Source: an uncultured Pseudoxanthomonas sp. (GTDB lineage Bacteria; Pseudomonadota; Gammaproteobacteria; Xanthomonadales; Xanthomonadaceae). From it: a DNA stretch of 55,756 nucleotides. Positions 1-10,605 of this stretch are shown piece by piece. Numbering within the stretch: the first letter of the stretch is position 1; each line of letters opens with the position of its first letter. Below the pieces are notes generated by a model that was given only the letters and a program-made list of their open reading frames with translations, did not search any database and was not told the DNA's origin. Made by a program: the position numbers and the translations under genes. The stretch is taken from positions 1 to 55,756 of the forward strand of contig CAMPIO010000015.1 of assembly GCA_946886405.1 (NCBI GenBank), read 5' to 3'.

Positions 1-254
1 AGATCGACCCGGGCGCGCCGAGCGACAAGGACCTGTACGACCTGCCGCCGGAAGAAGAGAAGAACATCCCGACCGTCTGCCATTCGCTCGACCAGGCGCT
101 CGACGCGCTCGACAAGGACCGCGAATTCCTCAAGGCCGGCGGCGTGATGAGCGACGACTTCATCGACGCCTACATCGCGCTGAAGATGCAGGAAGTGACC
201 AAGTTCCGCGCGGCCACGCACCCGCTGGAATACCAGCTGTACTACGCCAGCTGA
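1..254 (+). CDS. glnA: Glutamine synthetase type I, C-terminal end (partial)
   Basis: The 5' part lies outside the window; the visible 83 codons read in frame from base 3 to a TGA at 252-254. The motif DLYDLPPEEEK is the GlnE adenylylation loop of type-I glutamine synthetases, with its target tyrosine codon at 36-38. The C-terminal stretch (FLKAGGVMSDDFIDAYIALK, then HPLEYQLYYAS) is typical of GlnA. The enzyme makes glutamine from glutamate and ammonium in the cytoplasm. The following glnK-amtB-ntrBC genes fit one nitrogen-control locus, and the adenylylation site implies post-translational control by GlnE and PII. Confidence 0.96.
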   Translation, partial: IDPGAPSDKDLYDLPPEEEKNIPTVCHSLDQALDALDKDREFLKAGGVMSDDFIDAYIALKMQEVTKFRAATHPLEYQLYYAS

Positions 255-283
255 TGCCGTCGAACGCGCACATCGCCATGCAT

Positions 284-310
284 GCGGAGGGCCGGGTACC
301 GGCCCTCCGC
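284..310 (+). terminator. Perfect hairpin after glnA
   Basis: A 12-bp perfect inverted repeat (GCGGAGGGCCGG at 284-295, CCGGCCCTCCGC at 299-310) with a GTA loop starts 30 bases after the glnA stop. There is no U-tract, so it may be an RNA-processing or 3'-stabilising hairpin, or a weak terminator. Confidence 0.55.
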
Positions 311-337
311 GACGCAGCGGTCGCGCACTGAGTTCTC

Positions 338-383
338 GCGGCGATGGCGACGGATCTCCCCTCCCACCCGTCGCCATCGCCGC
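338..383 (+). terminator. Long hairpin between glnA and glnK
   Basis: A 16-bp perfect inverted repeat occupies 338-353 and 368-383 around a 14-base loop and is followed by ACCTTATTGG. It is the second strong hairpin behind glnA. It could terminate glnA transcription or be a structured leader element. The U-tract is poor, so the role is uncertain. Confidence 0.45.
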
Positions 384-502
384 ACCTTATTGGAGACATC
401 GCGTCACGATGGCTTCGACCGGTTGGGGAACCGGGGCACCACCCGTCTTCGATTTCCGGAGATCGCACCAACGCTGTAACTGGGGAAGTACAGGAGAGGT
501 CC

Positions 503-1025
<523 letters not shown>

Positions 1026-1040
1026 CACTCGGAGCCCCAC

Positions 1041-2606
1041 ATGAAGACTCGACTGTTGGCCGGGTGGAAAACCCGTGCACAAGTACTTTGCCTGGCCGCG
1101 CTGTGCGGCCTGATGACGGCAGGTGTGGCCTCGACGGCATTCGCCGCGCAGGACACTGTCGCTCCAACGACCGAAGCATCCGCCACCGACGCTGCGCCTG
1201 CGCCGGTCGAAGCCGCCGCACCTGCGGAAGCCGTGGCGGCCCCAGCTGAGGCGCCCGCCGAAGAAGCCCCGGCCGAAGAAGCCGCGCCCGCCCCGACCAT
1301 CAGCAAGCCCGACACCGTGTGGGTGCTGGTATCGGCGGTGCTGGTGATCTTCATGACGCTGCCGGGCCTCGCGCTGTTCTACGGCGGCCTGGTGCGCTCG
1401 AAGAACGTGCTGTCGATCCTGATCCAGAACCTGGCGGTGTTCTCGCTGGTGGCGGTGCTGTGGGCGGTGTACGGCTACAGCTTCGCGTTCACCGAGGGCA
1501 ATCCGTTCATCGGCGGCACCGATCGCCTGTTCGCCGCAGGTCTGGATGCCTCGTCCATCGGCGCCACGTTCACCAAGGGCGTCTACATCCCGGAACTGGC
1601 GTTCTTCGTGTTCCAGGGCGCTTTCGCCTGCATCACCTGCGCGCTGATCGTCGGTGCGTTCGCCGAACGCGTGAAGTTCGCCGGCGTGATGCTGTTCACC
1701 GTGCTGTGGTTCACCTTCGCCTACCTGCCGATGGCGCACATGGTGTGGTTCTTCCCCGGCCCGGATGCGTTCACGGATGCCGGTGCGGTCGACGGCGTGC
1801 TGGCCAAGTCGGGTTACCTGTGGGCGAAGGGTGCGCTGGACTTCGCCGGCGGCACCGTCGTGCATATCAATGCCGCGATCGCCGGCCTGGTGGGCGCGTA
1901 CGTCATCGGCAAGCGCACGGGTTACGGGCGTGAGGCCATCAAGCCGCACAACCTGACCCTGACCATGGTCGGCGCGTCCATCCTGTGGGTGGGCTGGTTC
2001 GGCTTCAACGCCGGTTCGGCGCTGGAAGCCGGCGGCGTGGCCGCGATCGCCTTCGTCAACACCTTCCTGGCCACGGCCGCGGCGGTGGTGGCGTGGCTGC
2101 TGGTGGAGTGGATCACCAAGGGCAAGCCGTCGCTGCTGGGTGCGGCATCGGGCGCGGTGGCCGGTCTGGTCGCCATCACCCCGGCCGCTGGCCTGGTGGG
2201 CCTGAACGGTGCGCTGGCCATCGGTGCCATCGCCGGCGTGCTGTGCCTGTGGGGCGTCAGCGGGCTGAAGAAGCTGCTGGGCGCGGACGACAGCCTGGAC
2301 GTGTTCGGCGTGCATGGCGTGGGTGGCATCACCGGTGCGCTGCTGACCGGCGTGTTCGCGGCGCCCTCGCTGGGCGGCGCAGGCATCTGGGACTACGTCA
2401 CCGAGACCGCCGTGGCCGAGTATTCGATCGGCTCGCAGGTGTGGATCCAGGCGCAGGGCGTGCTGATCACGGTGGTGCTGTCCAGCGTGGTGGCCCTGGT
2501 CTCCTTCCTGATCGTGAAGTACACGGTCGGCCTGCGCGTCTCCGAGGACGCTGAGCGCGAGGGGCTGGACATCACCTCGCACGGCGAATCGGCCTACGAG
2601 GCCTGA
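1041..2606 (+). CDS. amtB: Ammonium transporter with acidic Ala/Pro-rich N-terminal extension
   Basis: The 521-residue Amt/MEP/Rh channel conducts ammonium across the inner membrane as a trimer and is gated by GlnK. A cleavable signal peptide covers about residues 1-35 (hydrophobic core VLCLAALCGLMTAGVA). About 55 residues of Ala/Pro/Glu repeats follow (36-90) before the first channel helix at about 92. The pore twin histidines are H275 (GGTVVHINAAIAGL) and H425 (DVFGVHGVGG), 150 residues apart as in the E. coli protein. The periplasmic low-complexity extension makes it longer than the roughly 400-residue mature family norm. Confidence 0.96.
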   Translation: MKTRLLAGWKTRAQVLCLAALCGLMTAGVASTAFAAQDTVAPTTEASATDAAPAPVEAAAPAEAVAAPAEAPAEEAPAEEAAPAPTISKPDTVWVLVSAVLVIFMTLPGLALFYGGLVRSKNVLSILIQNLAVFSLVAVLWAVYGYSFAFTEGNPFIGGTDRLFAAGLDASSIGATFTKGVYIPELAFFVFQGAFACITCALIVGAFAERVKFAGVMLFTVLWFTFAYLPMAHMVWFFPGPDAFTDAGAVDGVLAKSGYLWAKGALDFAGGTVVHINAAIAGLVGAYVIGKRTGYGREAIKPHNLTLTMVGASILWVGWFGFNAGSALEAGGVAAIAFVNTFLATAAAVVAWLLVEWITKGKPSLLGAASGAVAGLVAITPAAGLVGLNGALAIGAIAGVLCLWGVSGLKKLLGADDSLDVFGVHGVGGITGALLTGVFAAPSLGGAGIWDYVTETAVAEYSIGSQVWIQAQGVLITVVLSSVVALVSFLIVKYTVGLRVSEDAEREGLDITSHGESAYEA

Positions 2607-2626
2607 TGGCATGCCGGGGACGGCTT

Positions 2627-2643
2627 TGCACTAAACTGGTGCA
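2627..2643 (+). promoter_or_regulatory. NtrC-type dyad abutting the ntrB start codon
   Basis: TGCACTAAACTGGTGCA is a 17-bp match to the NtrC (NRI) dyad TGCACC-N5-GGTGCA, with one base different. It fills the amtB-ntrB gap and ends directly against the ntrB ATG at 2644. It probably serves autoregulation of ntrBC, or acts as an enhancer for a nearby sigma-54 promoter. Confidence 0.65.
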
Positions 2644-3709
2644 ATGTCGTCCCCGGACCCGTCCCGTATGCGTTTCGACCCCACCACCGACGCGCTGAGC
2701 ACGCCGGTGGCCTGGGCGGATGCCGTGGGAATGATCCGTGGCGTCAACCCGGCCTTCGCCCGCTGGCTGGGCGTCAGTACACGCCGCCTGATCGGGCAAC
2801 CGCTGGCAGCCCTGGAGATCGAAGGCGACGCCATGGCGCGCTTCCTGGACAACACCGACCGCGACGTCCTGCGTCTGCACCGCATGGCCCTGGGCATGCC
2901 CGGTGAATCGCCGTGCTTTGCCGAAGGCTGGCTGTCGCGCCTGGACGGTGGCGGCTGGCTGCTGGAAGCGCACCCGGTCGACGAGTTTCCCGCGCTCGAC
3001 CCCACCCAGGCCCTGCCGAACGCCTTGAGTGCGGCCCTGAAGGGACTGGCGCACGAACTGCGCAACCCGCTGGCGGGCCTGAAAGGTGCCGCGCAGCTGT
3101 TGGCTCGCCGCGCCGCGCATCGCGACGACAACGATGACGAGCGCGAACTGATCGAACTGATCGAATCCGAGATCAACCGCCTCAACTCCCTGCTGGAACA
3201 GCTGCTGTCGCCCTCGCCGCAGCGCCCGCATGCGCCGTTGAACATCCACACCGTGCTGGAACGCGTGTTGCGCCTGGCCGAGAACGAAGGTGGCTGGTCG
3301 GTGCGCCTGCAGCGCGACTACGACCCCAGCCTGCCGGAACTGTCGGGCGACCCTGACCGCCTGACCCAGGCGGTCTGGAACCTGGTGCGCAACGCCCTGC
3401 AGGCGGGCGCCGCCAACATCATCCTGCGCACCCGTGTCGAACACGGGTCGCGCATCCACGACCACCTGCACGCGATGGCGCTGCGGGTGGAGATCGTCGA
3501 CGACGGCCGCGGCGTGCCCGAAGCGCTCGCGGAACACCTGTTCCTGCCGCTGGTCAGCGGCCGCGCCGAAGGCAGCGGCCTGGGCCTGGCGCTCGCGCAA
3601 CAGGTGGCCCGCGAACACCGCGGCTCGCTGGCCTACCGCTCGCGCCCCGGCCATACGGTCTTCACCCTGCTGCTGCCGCAGTCGCTGCACGACTCCGACG
3701 AGGAACGTC

Positions 3710-3720
<11 letters not shown>
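2644..3720 (+). CDS. ntrB: Nitrogen sensor histidine kinase/phosphatase NtrB (NRII)
   Basis: The 358-residue cytoplasmic kinase autophosphorylates and passes phosphate to NtrC under PII control. An N-terminal PAS-like region (about 15-120) precedes the H-box GLAHELRNPLAGLKG with the phospho-acceptor H137. The ATPase boxes follow: N-box NLVRNALQAG, G1 VDDGRGVP and G2 GRAEGSGLGLALA. There is no Shine-Dalgarno before the ATG because the space is filled by the NtrC-type dyad. The gene overlaps ntrC by 11 bases, indicating translational coupling. The length matches the family. Confidence 0.94.
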
Positions 3721-5152
<1,432 letters not shown>

Positions 5153-5159
5153 TCGCGCC

Positions 5160-5188
5160 CGCTACTTTCATTGAACATGAAGGTAGCG
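5160..5188. promoter_or_regulatory. Inverted repeat upstream of sodC
   Basis: CGCTACTTTCAT (5160-5171) and ATGAAGGTAGCG (5177-5188) pair over 11 of 12 positions around a TGAAC loop. The element lies between the ntrC stop and the sodC start. It lacks a U-tract, so an operator or an mRNA hairpin is more likely than a terminator. Confidence 0.4.
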
Positions 5189-5230
5189 ATGGTTACGGTA
5201 GCCGGCCACGACCCGTACTGGAGCCCTCTC

Positions 5231-5803
5231 ATGCGCATCGTCCTGCTGGCCGCCGCATCCGCCCTCACTCTCGCGGCATGCAGCACCACGCCGTCGTCGT
5301 CTTCGCCGCCTTCATCCGCGGCGACCGTCGTTCCCACCACCAGCACGGCCAAGCAGGCGGTCGCCGTGCTCGCGTCGGCGTCCGGCAGCCTGGTCAGCGG
5401 CAGCGTCACCCTCACGCCCATGGGCAAGGGCCTGCACCTGACCGGTGAGATCGGCGGCCTGCCCGCCAACGGCACGCACGCTTTCCACATCCACGAGAAG
5501 GGCGATTGCAGTGCCGCCGACGCCAGCAGCGCCGGTCCGCACTTCAATCCGTTCAACGCCGCGCACGGCAAGGCAGGCAGTGGGGCGCACCACGCCGGCG
5601 ACATGAACAACCTGACCGCCAATGCGGATGGCGTGGCGAAGGTGGATGCGCATCTCGAAGGCGTCACGCTGGGCGGTGCCGCCATCAACGACGTGGCCGG
5701 CCGTGCGCTGATCGTGCATGCGGCCCCGGACGACTACGCGAGCCAGCCGGCCGGCAATGCCGGCGCACGCGTCGCCTGCGGCATCATCAAGGTCACGCAG
5801 TAA
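5231..5803 (+). CDS. sodC: Cu/Zn superoxide dismutase lipoprotein
   Basis: The 190-residue enzyme dismutates periplasmic superoxide. ATG 5231 opens a lipoprotein signal peptide (MRIVLLAAASALTLAAC) with lipobox LAAC, then a Ser/Thr-rich linker. The Cu/Zn-SOD core contains HAFHIHEKGDC, GPHFNP..HG and HHAGDMNNL, which supply the metal histidines and the disulfide cysteine, and GARVACG, which supplies the active-site arginine and the second cysteine. An in-frame ATG at 5171 would destroy the signal peptide and was rejected. The gene appears monocistronic and follows an inverted repeat. Confidence 0.93.
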   Translation: MRIVLLAAASALTLAACSTTPSSSSPPSSAATVVPTTSTAKQAVAVLASASGSLVSGSVTLTPMGKGLHLTGEIGGLPANGTHAFHIHEKGDCSAADASSAGPHFNPFNAAHGKAGSGAHHAGDMNNLTANADGVAKVDAHLEGVTLGGAAINDVAGRALIVHAAPDDYASQPAGNAGARVACGIIKVTQ

Positions 5804-5817
5804 CCTGCCCGCGATTG

Positions 5818-5841
5818 CAGGAGGGGCGTTGGCCCCTCCTG
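5818..5841. terminator. Hairpin between convergent sodC and the following gene
   Basis: A perfect 10-bp stem (CAGGAGGGGC at 5818-5827, GCCCCTCCTG at 5832-5841) with loop GTTG lies in the convergent gap. It could serve both strands, but there is no U-tract on either side. Confidence 0.5.
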
Positions 5842-5850
5842 TGGCGCACG

Positions 5851-6735
5851 CTACGACTGCAGGGTGTCGCGTGCGTCGGTATTCCCGGGGCAATGCGCGA
5901 ACGTCACCGGAATGCCGTGCGCTTCCAGCACGGCCGCGATCTGCTGCTGGCGGGCCTGGAAGTGCAGGTAGGCGCGTTCCAGGCGTTCGTCGGTGGCTTC
6001 CTGCGGCGAATAACGCGTGCGCCAGGCGGCCGGTTCGAACAGCGCGATATGCACTTCGCCGTTCGCATAACGCAGCAGGGGTTCGGGCGGCGCGTCCAGC
6101 CACTGTTCGTCGGCAGGCGCCATCAGGGCGGTCTCGATGACTGGCCACAACGCGCCGAGACCGCCATGCTCGTACTGCATGGCGGTCATCGCCGCCAGGT
6201 CGTGCAGCGTCATGTAGCGCGCGTGCTCGATCTGCGCCCCGAACGCGGTCTGGGCGAGCAGCGCGGTATCCGGCTGGGCCATGCCGGTTTCGAGCAGCAC
6301 GCTCTCCAGCCGTTCGCCAACGGCTCCGACCGTATGGTCATCGCCACTGAGCAGGAAGGGCACCACGCGCAGCAGGCCGCCGCGCAAGCCTTCGTCGGCG
6401 TGCAGCGGCATCGGAATGCCCCCGTTTTCGTCGGCACCGAACGCGATCACGCGCGCGCCTTCACCGCGTCCCGGCGCGCGCTGGTGCAGGTCGCGCAGCC
6501 GCTGGTGCAGCGACCAGCCGGGGCGTAGCGCTTCCGCGGGGTCGAAATGCGCGGCGGCGAAGACGAGATCCAGGTCACGCACTTGCGGTGCATGTGTTGC
6601 GAGGTCGCGGCCAAGTTTTTCCGCCAGTCCGCTCGCGTCGGTGGCGGTCAGTGCGGCGCGTTGTGGCGTGCTGCCGGCCGCCAGCTCCAGGGCGATCACG
6701 CCCATGACGACGGGGCCGGTTGGGGATCGAGTCAT
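5851..6735 (-). CDS. Conserved hypothetical cytoplasmic protein (294 aa)
   Basis: I do not recognise the family. The product has no signal peptide or membrane helix. Visible features are a segment VRDLDLVFAAAHFDPAEAL (about 52-71), a glycine-rich GADENGGIPMPLHADEGLRGG, and a C-terminal helix rich in Gln/Arg (LERAYLHFQARQQQ). Codon use matches neighbours, and the long reading frame without overlap supports a real gene. It runs convergently with sodC and divergently from the thiolase gene. A role in acyl or hydroxamate chemistry cannot be inferred. Confidence 0.75.
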   Translation of the reverse strand: MTRSPTGPVVMGVIALELAAGSTPQRAALTATDASGLAEKLGRDLATHAPQVRDLDLVFAAAHFDPAEALRPGWSLHQRLRDLHQRAPGRGEGARVIAFGADENGGIPMPLHADEGLRGGLLRVVPFLLSGDDHTVGAVGERLESVLLETGMAQPDTALLAQTAFGAQIEHARYMTLHDLAAMTAMQYEHGGLGALWPVIETALMAPADEQWLDAPPEPLLRYANGEVHIALFEPAAWRTRYSPQEATDERLERAYLHFQARQQQIAAVLEAHGIPVTFAHCPGNTDARDTLQS

Positions 6736-6843
6736 GTCAGCGGTTGGAGGCGATGGAGGGGCGCATTACACTCCCCCATTATGCCTGCCGTACGCAGGCG
6801 CATCTTCACCTGTCCCTTCATCGCCATCCGCACAGAGGTCTCC

Positions 6844-8124
6844 ATGCCCGCTCCCCGCCCCGTCGCCATCCTCGGCGGCGTCCGCATTCCGTTCTGTCGC
6901 CAGAACACGGCCTACGCGGATGTGGGGAATCTCGGCATGTCGGTGCGCACCCTGGGCGCGCTGGTCGAGCGCTTCGGTCTGCATGGCCAGCAGCTCGGCG
7001 AAGTGGCGATGGGTGCCGTGATCAAGCATTCGTCGGACTGGAACCTCGGCCGCGAAGCGGCGTTGTCGTCGGGCCTCTCGCCGCTGACGCCGGGCATCAC
7101 CCTGCAGCGCGCGTGCGGCACCAGCCTCGACACGATCATCCATATCGGCAACAAGATCGCGCTCGGCCAGATCGACTCCGGCATCGGCGGCGGTTCCGAC
7201 ACCACCTCCGAAGTGCCGATCGTCTACGGCAAGAAGCTGCGCGCGCGCCTGCTGGCGGCCAATCGCGCGAAGACCACGCAGGACAAGCTCAAGGCGCTGG
7301 TCAGCGGCTTCAAGTTCGGCGAGCTGAAGCCCGAGTTCCCGGGCGTGGCCGAGCCGCGCACCGGCAAGAGCATGGGCGAGCACTGCGAGGACATGGCGAA
7401 GGAGTGGAGCATCTCGCGCGATTCGCAGGATGAGCTGGCGGTGGCTTCGCACAAGAAGCTGGCCGCAGCGTACGAGCGCGGCTTCTTCGACGACCTGATC
7501 GCGCCGTTCCGCGGGCTGGAGCGCGACAACATCCTGCGTGCCGACACCTCGCTGGAAAAGCTGGCGACGCTGAAGCCGGCGTTCGACAAGGTGTCCGGCC
7601 GCGGCACCCTGACCGCCGCCAACTCCACCCCGCTCACCGACGGCGCCGCGGCCGTGTTGCTCGCCAGCGACGAATGGGCGAAGGCGCACGGCCACGAGCC
7701 GCTCGCCTACCTCAAGGATGCGCAGGTGTCCGCCGTCGACTTCGTCCATGGCGAGGGCCTGCTGATGGCGCCCACGGTGGCGGTGCCGGAGATGCTCAAG
7801 CGCCACGGCCTGACCCTGCAGGATTTCGACATCTACGAAATCCACGAGGCCTTCGCTGCGCAGGTGCTCTGTACCCTGCGCGCGTGGGAGAGCGAAGACT
7901 ACTGCCGCACGCGCCTGGGCCTGGACGCGCCACTGGGCCGGATCGATCCGGCGAAGATGAATCCCAACGGCTCCTCGCTGGCGACGGGCCATCCGTTCGC
8001 CGCCACCGGGGCGCGCATCGTCGCTACGGTGGCCAAGGAGCTGAAGCAGCGGGGCGGTGGTCGCGCGCTGGTGTCCATCTGCACCGCCGGCGGCATGGGC
8101 GTGGTGGCGATCATAGAAAGATAA
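6844..8124 (+). CDS. Acetyl-CoA C-acyltransferase (thiolase)
   Basis: The 426-residue thiolase-superfamily enzyme cleaves or forms 3-ketoacyl-CoA. The nucleophilic C91 lies in LQRACGTSLD. The catalytic H334 lies in YEIHEAFAAQ, and the second cysteine C413 in ICTAGGMGVV. ATG 6844 (MPAPRPVAILGGVRIPF) begins exactly at the conserved N-terminal strand. In the family it is closer to FadI-type long thiolases than to short PhaA enzymes, but no partner hydratase/dehydrogenase gene is adjacent. Fatty-acid oxidation or acetyl-CoA acetyltransferase activity are both possible. Confidence 0.9.
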   Translation: MPAPRPVAILGGVRIPFCRQNTAYADVGNLGMSVRTLGALVERFGLHGQQLGEVAMGAVIKHSSDWNLGREAALSSGLSPLTPGITLQRACGTSLDTIIHIGNKIALGQIDSGIGGGSDTTSEVPIVYGKKLRARLLAANRAKTTQDKLKALVSGFKFGELKPEFPGVAEPRTGKSMGEHCEDMAKEWSISRDSQDELAVASHKKLAAAYERGFFDDLIAPFRGLERDNILRADTSLEKLATLKPAFDKVSGRGTLTAANSTPLTDGAAAVLLASDEWAKAHGHEPLAYLKDAQVSAVDFVHGEGLLMAPTVAVPEMLKRHGLTLQDFDIYEIHEAFAAQVLCTLRAWESEDYCRTRLGLDAPLGRIDPAKMNPNGSSLATGHPFAATGARIVATVAKELKQRGGGRALVSICTAGGMGVVAIIER

Positions 8125-8158
8125 TTAAATCAGCCACTTATGGCGAACTGTCAGCAAA

Positions 8159-8184
8159 CTACTAATTTAGCTATGAATTAGTAG
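8159..8184. promoter_or_regulatory. AT-rich perfect palindrome before the Fic gene
   Basis: CTACTAATT (8159-8167) and AATTAGTAG (8176-8184) are perfect inverted repeats around TAGCTATG. The element lies 16 bases before the Fic start in an AT-rich island unlike the surrounding DNA. No U-tract follows, so an operator is the likeliest role. Confidence 0.5.
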
Positions 8185-8200
8185 CACATTGACGGTTGCC

Positions 8201-9453
8201 ATGAAGATTCCCCTTTCCCCGCTCCCCGTCAGTTCCTTGTTGGACAAATACGGCGGGACGTTGGGTGAGCTTCTACGTCGGCGTGTCGGCCCTGAGGTGA
8301 AGGGGCGTTACGAGCATTGGGATCATCTCCGGCATCTCACGCCGCCGACCGGACTGAACCACGAATTCGCGTTGCACTGACGGATTCGATCGCAAGCAAG
8401 CTGCACACCATTACCAAGCAGGCGGCGGGGTCGATCCGAGGACTGGACCAGCAGGAGGACGAGCGCGCCAAGCACCGGTTTCTCATTCGCTCACAGATCG
8501 AGGAAGCGATGACGTCGTCGCAACTCGAGGGCGCCGGCACCACGCGCGCGGTAGCCAAGGACATGCTGCGTAGTGGTCGCAAGCCTCGCGATCACGGCGA
8601 ACGGATGATCTACAACAACTATCTCGCCATGCAGGAACTGAAGCGCTGGCGCGACCAGCCGCTCACGCCTGACGCTGTTTTCGAGATACACAGACTCATC
8701 ACTTCGGACACGCTCGAAGAGCCATCGCAAGCAGGGCGCTTTCGCACGGCGGCAGACAACGTGGTCGTCGAGGACGAGACCGGACGTGTGCTTCATCTGC
8801 CGCCAAACGCGGAAGAACTGCCCCAACGCCTGCGTTCGTTGTGCGATTTCGCCAATGGTGTCCACGACGGAGAGGGCTTCCTGCATCCGGTGGTGAGGGC
8901 CATCGCCCTCCATTTCCAGATCGGCTACGACCATCCGTTCTGCGACGGCAACGGCAGAACGGCCAGGACCTTGTTCTACTGGTCGATGCTCAGGTCGGGA
9001 TACTGGCTGACCGAGTATCTGTCCGTCTCCAGTGTTTTCAAGAATGCGAAGGCTCAGTACCTCAGGTCATACTTGCAGACTGAGAGTGATGAGTCGGATC
9101 TGTCCTACTTTGTCGACCATCATCTCGAAGTGATCGTGGATGCCATCGATAATCTGCATGGCTATCTAGCGCGCAAGGTTGAAGAGCGCGGCAAGGCGCG
9201 GGCACTGCTGAAACCTTCTTCGGGGCTCGGTGCACGCCTCAACCATCGGCAGCGTGAACTGCTGATCGATGCCGTCAGGCATCCCGACAAGGCCTACCGT
9301 ATCGATCGGCACATGCAGGTCCATGGCGTGACGTATCAAACAGCGCGTAGTGACCTTGGCTCGCTAGTCGAGTTGAAGCTGATGCGATGCCAGAGGATCG
9401 GTCGCGCATTCGTGTACACACCAGCCTCCGACCTCGTACAGCGGCTGAAGTAA
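8201..9453 (+). pseudogene. Fic-family AMP-transferase gene, N-terminal region disrupted
   Basis: The catalytic part is intact. The Fic motif HPFCDGNGRTAR is at 8932-8967, and a class-II inhibitory helix motif TSSQLEG at 8512-8532. A winged-helix-like C-terminus follows (RIDRHMQVHGVTYQTARSDL). The conserved N-terminal segment (KGRYEHWDHLRHLTPPTGLNHE) is in another frame, from ATG 8201 to a TGA at 8378. The rest reads in frame from about 8355 (RVALTDSIASKLH). In homologues I recall about 20 more residues between these parts, so a small frameshifting deletion is likely. Translation from an internal start (TTG 8317) is possible. Neighbouring codon use is GC-richer, which suggests acquisition by transfer. 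Confidence 0.7.
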
Positions 9454-9609
9454 CACTACCCAGTGCTCGGCGTACCCCGCCTGGTCTCCGTTTCTGCGTA
9501 GCATCAGGGCATCGGGACATGGAATGATGCCGGCCAACCCCGCTGGCCTGCGCTGTGCGTTGGACATCGGGCAGGACTTCCCGCCACCGTCATTCCACCC
9601 GGAGTTTCC

Positions 9610-10602
9610 ATGCGCATGCACCGGTCGTATCGCGTCGTTTCCTCGCTGGCCTTGCTGGCCCTTATGGCTTCCTGCAGCAGGCAGGAGCGGATGTCGCACG
9701 AGGCCGAGGTCGCCGCCGCGCCGGCTGCCGACATGGCCGAAGCCGCCGATGCCGCAGCGGTGGCCGCGCCGCAGAAGAACGTGGAACCGCCGACGTTGCA
9801 GACATCGGGCGTCGATGCCTCGCAACTGGCGTCCGACGTGCTGGTGCAGGTCGATCCGCAACGCCGCTTCATCCGCACCGCCGCCGCGGAGTTCCAGGTC
9901 AAGGATGTCTACCGCACGGCGCTGGCGATCGAGGATGAAGCTGCAAAGCAGGGCGGTTTCACCGTCGACAACGACATCCAGGCGCAGGTGCAGCGTGTGC
10001 AGAGCCGCTCGATCGGCAACGGCAAGCGGCTGGAACTGTCCGAGTACCGTTTGCAGGGCGAACTGACCGTGCGCGTGCCGAGCGAGCGCACCCAGGTGTT
10101 CCTGCGTGCCATCGCATCGCAGATGGAGTTCCTGGACCACCGCAACTTCAGCGCGCGCGATGCGCAGTTCGAACTGCTGCGCCAGCAGTTGGCGCGGCAG
10201 CGTGCGCAGGACCAGCAGCAGGAACTCGGCGATGCCGTGCAGGCGGGCGGCAAGCTCGGCGACAAGGCCGACGCCATCCAGGCGCGCGGTGAAGCGCGTG
10301 GCCAGCGCGACGAAGCCGTGATCGCGCAGAAAGAGTTCGAGGACCGCGTGGCCTTCAGCACCATCACGCTGTCGCTGCGTCAGGACGTGCAGGTACGCAA
10401 GGCGGAGCGCGTGGACGTGGATGCCGTGTTCCGCGATAACGGCCCCGGCTTTTTCAGCCGGCTGGGCGATGCCCTGAGGGTGGGTTGGCGTGCCGGCCAG
10501 CAGGTCGTGGTGGCACTGGCGGCCCTGTGGCCGGCGTGGCTGGTGGTGCTGGCGGCGGTGATCGGGTGGCGCCGTTGGCGCCGGAAGTCGTCCGCCGCGT
10601 GA
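9610..10602 (+). CDS. DUF4349-domain lipoprotein
   Basis: The 330-residue envelope protein has a lipoprotein signal (SSLALLALMASC), an Ala-rich linker (30-75) and a DUF4349 core. A Gln/Arg-rich coiled coil (about 175-235) is followed by a C-terminal membrane helix (VVVALAALWPAWLVVLAAVI) and a basic tail. The topology therefore has a lipid-anchored N-terminus and a membrane-inserted C-terminus. The family has no firmly established function. ATG 9610 follows a GGAGTTTCC ribosome-binding site; ATG 9616 is an in-frame alternative. It converges on hemY with only three bases between the stops. Confidence 0.85.
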   Translation: MRMHRSYRVVSSLALLALMASCSRQERMSHEAEVAAAPAADMAEAADAAAVAAPQKNVEPPTLQTSGVDASQLASDVLVQVDPQRRFIRTAAAEFQVKDVYRTALAIEDEAAKQGGFTVDNDIQAQVQRVQSRSIGNGKRLELSEYRLQGELTVRVPSERTQVFLRAIASQMEFLDHRNFSARDAQFELLRQQLARQRAQDQQQELGDAVQAGGKLGDKADAIQARGEARGQRDEAVIAQKEFEDRVAFSTITLSLRQDVQVRKAERVDVDAVFRDNGPGFFSRLGDALRVGWRAGQQVVVALAALWPAWLVVLAAVIGWRRWRRKSSAA

Positions 10603-10605
10603 TCC

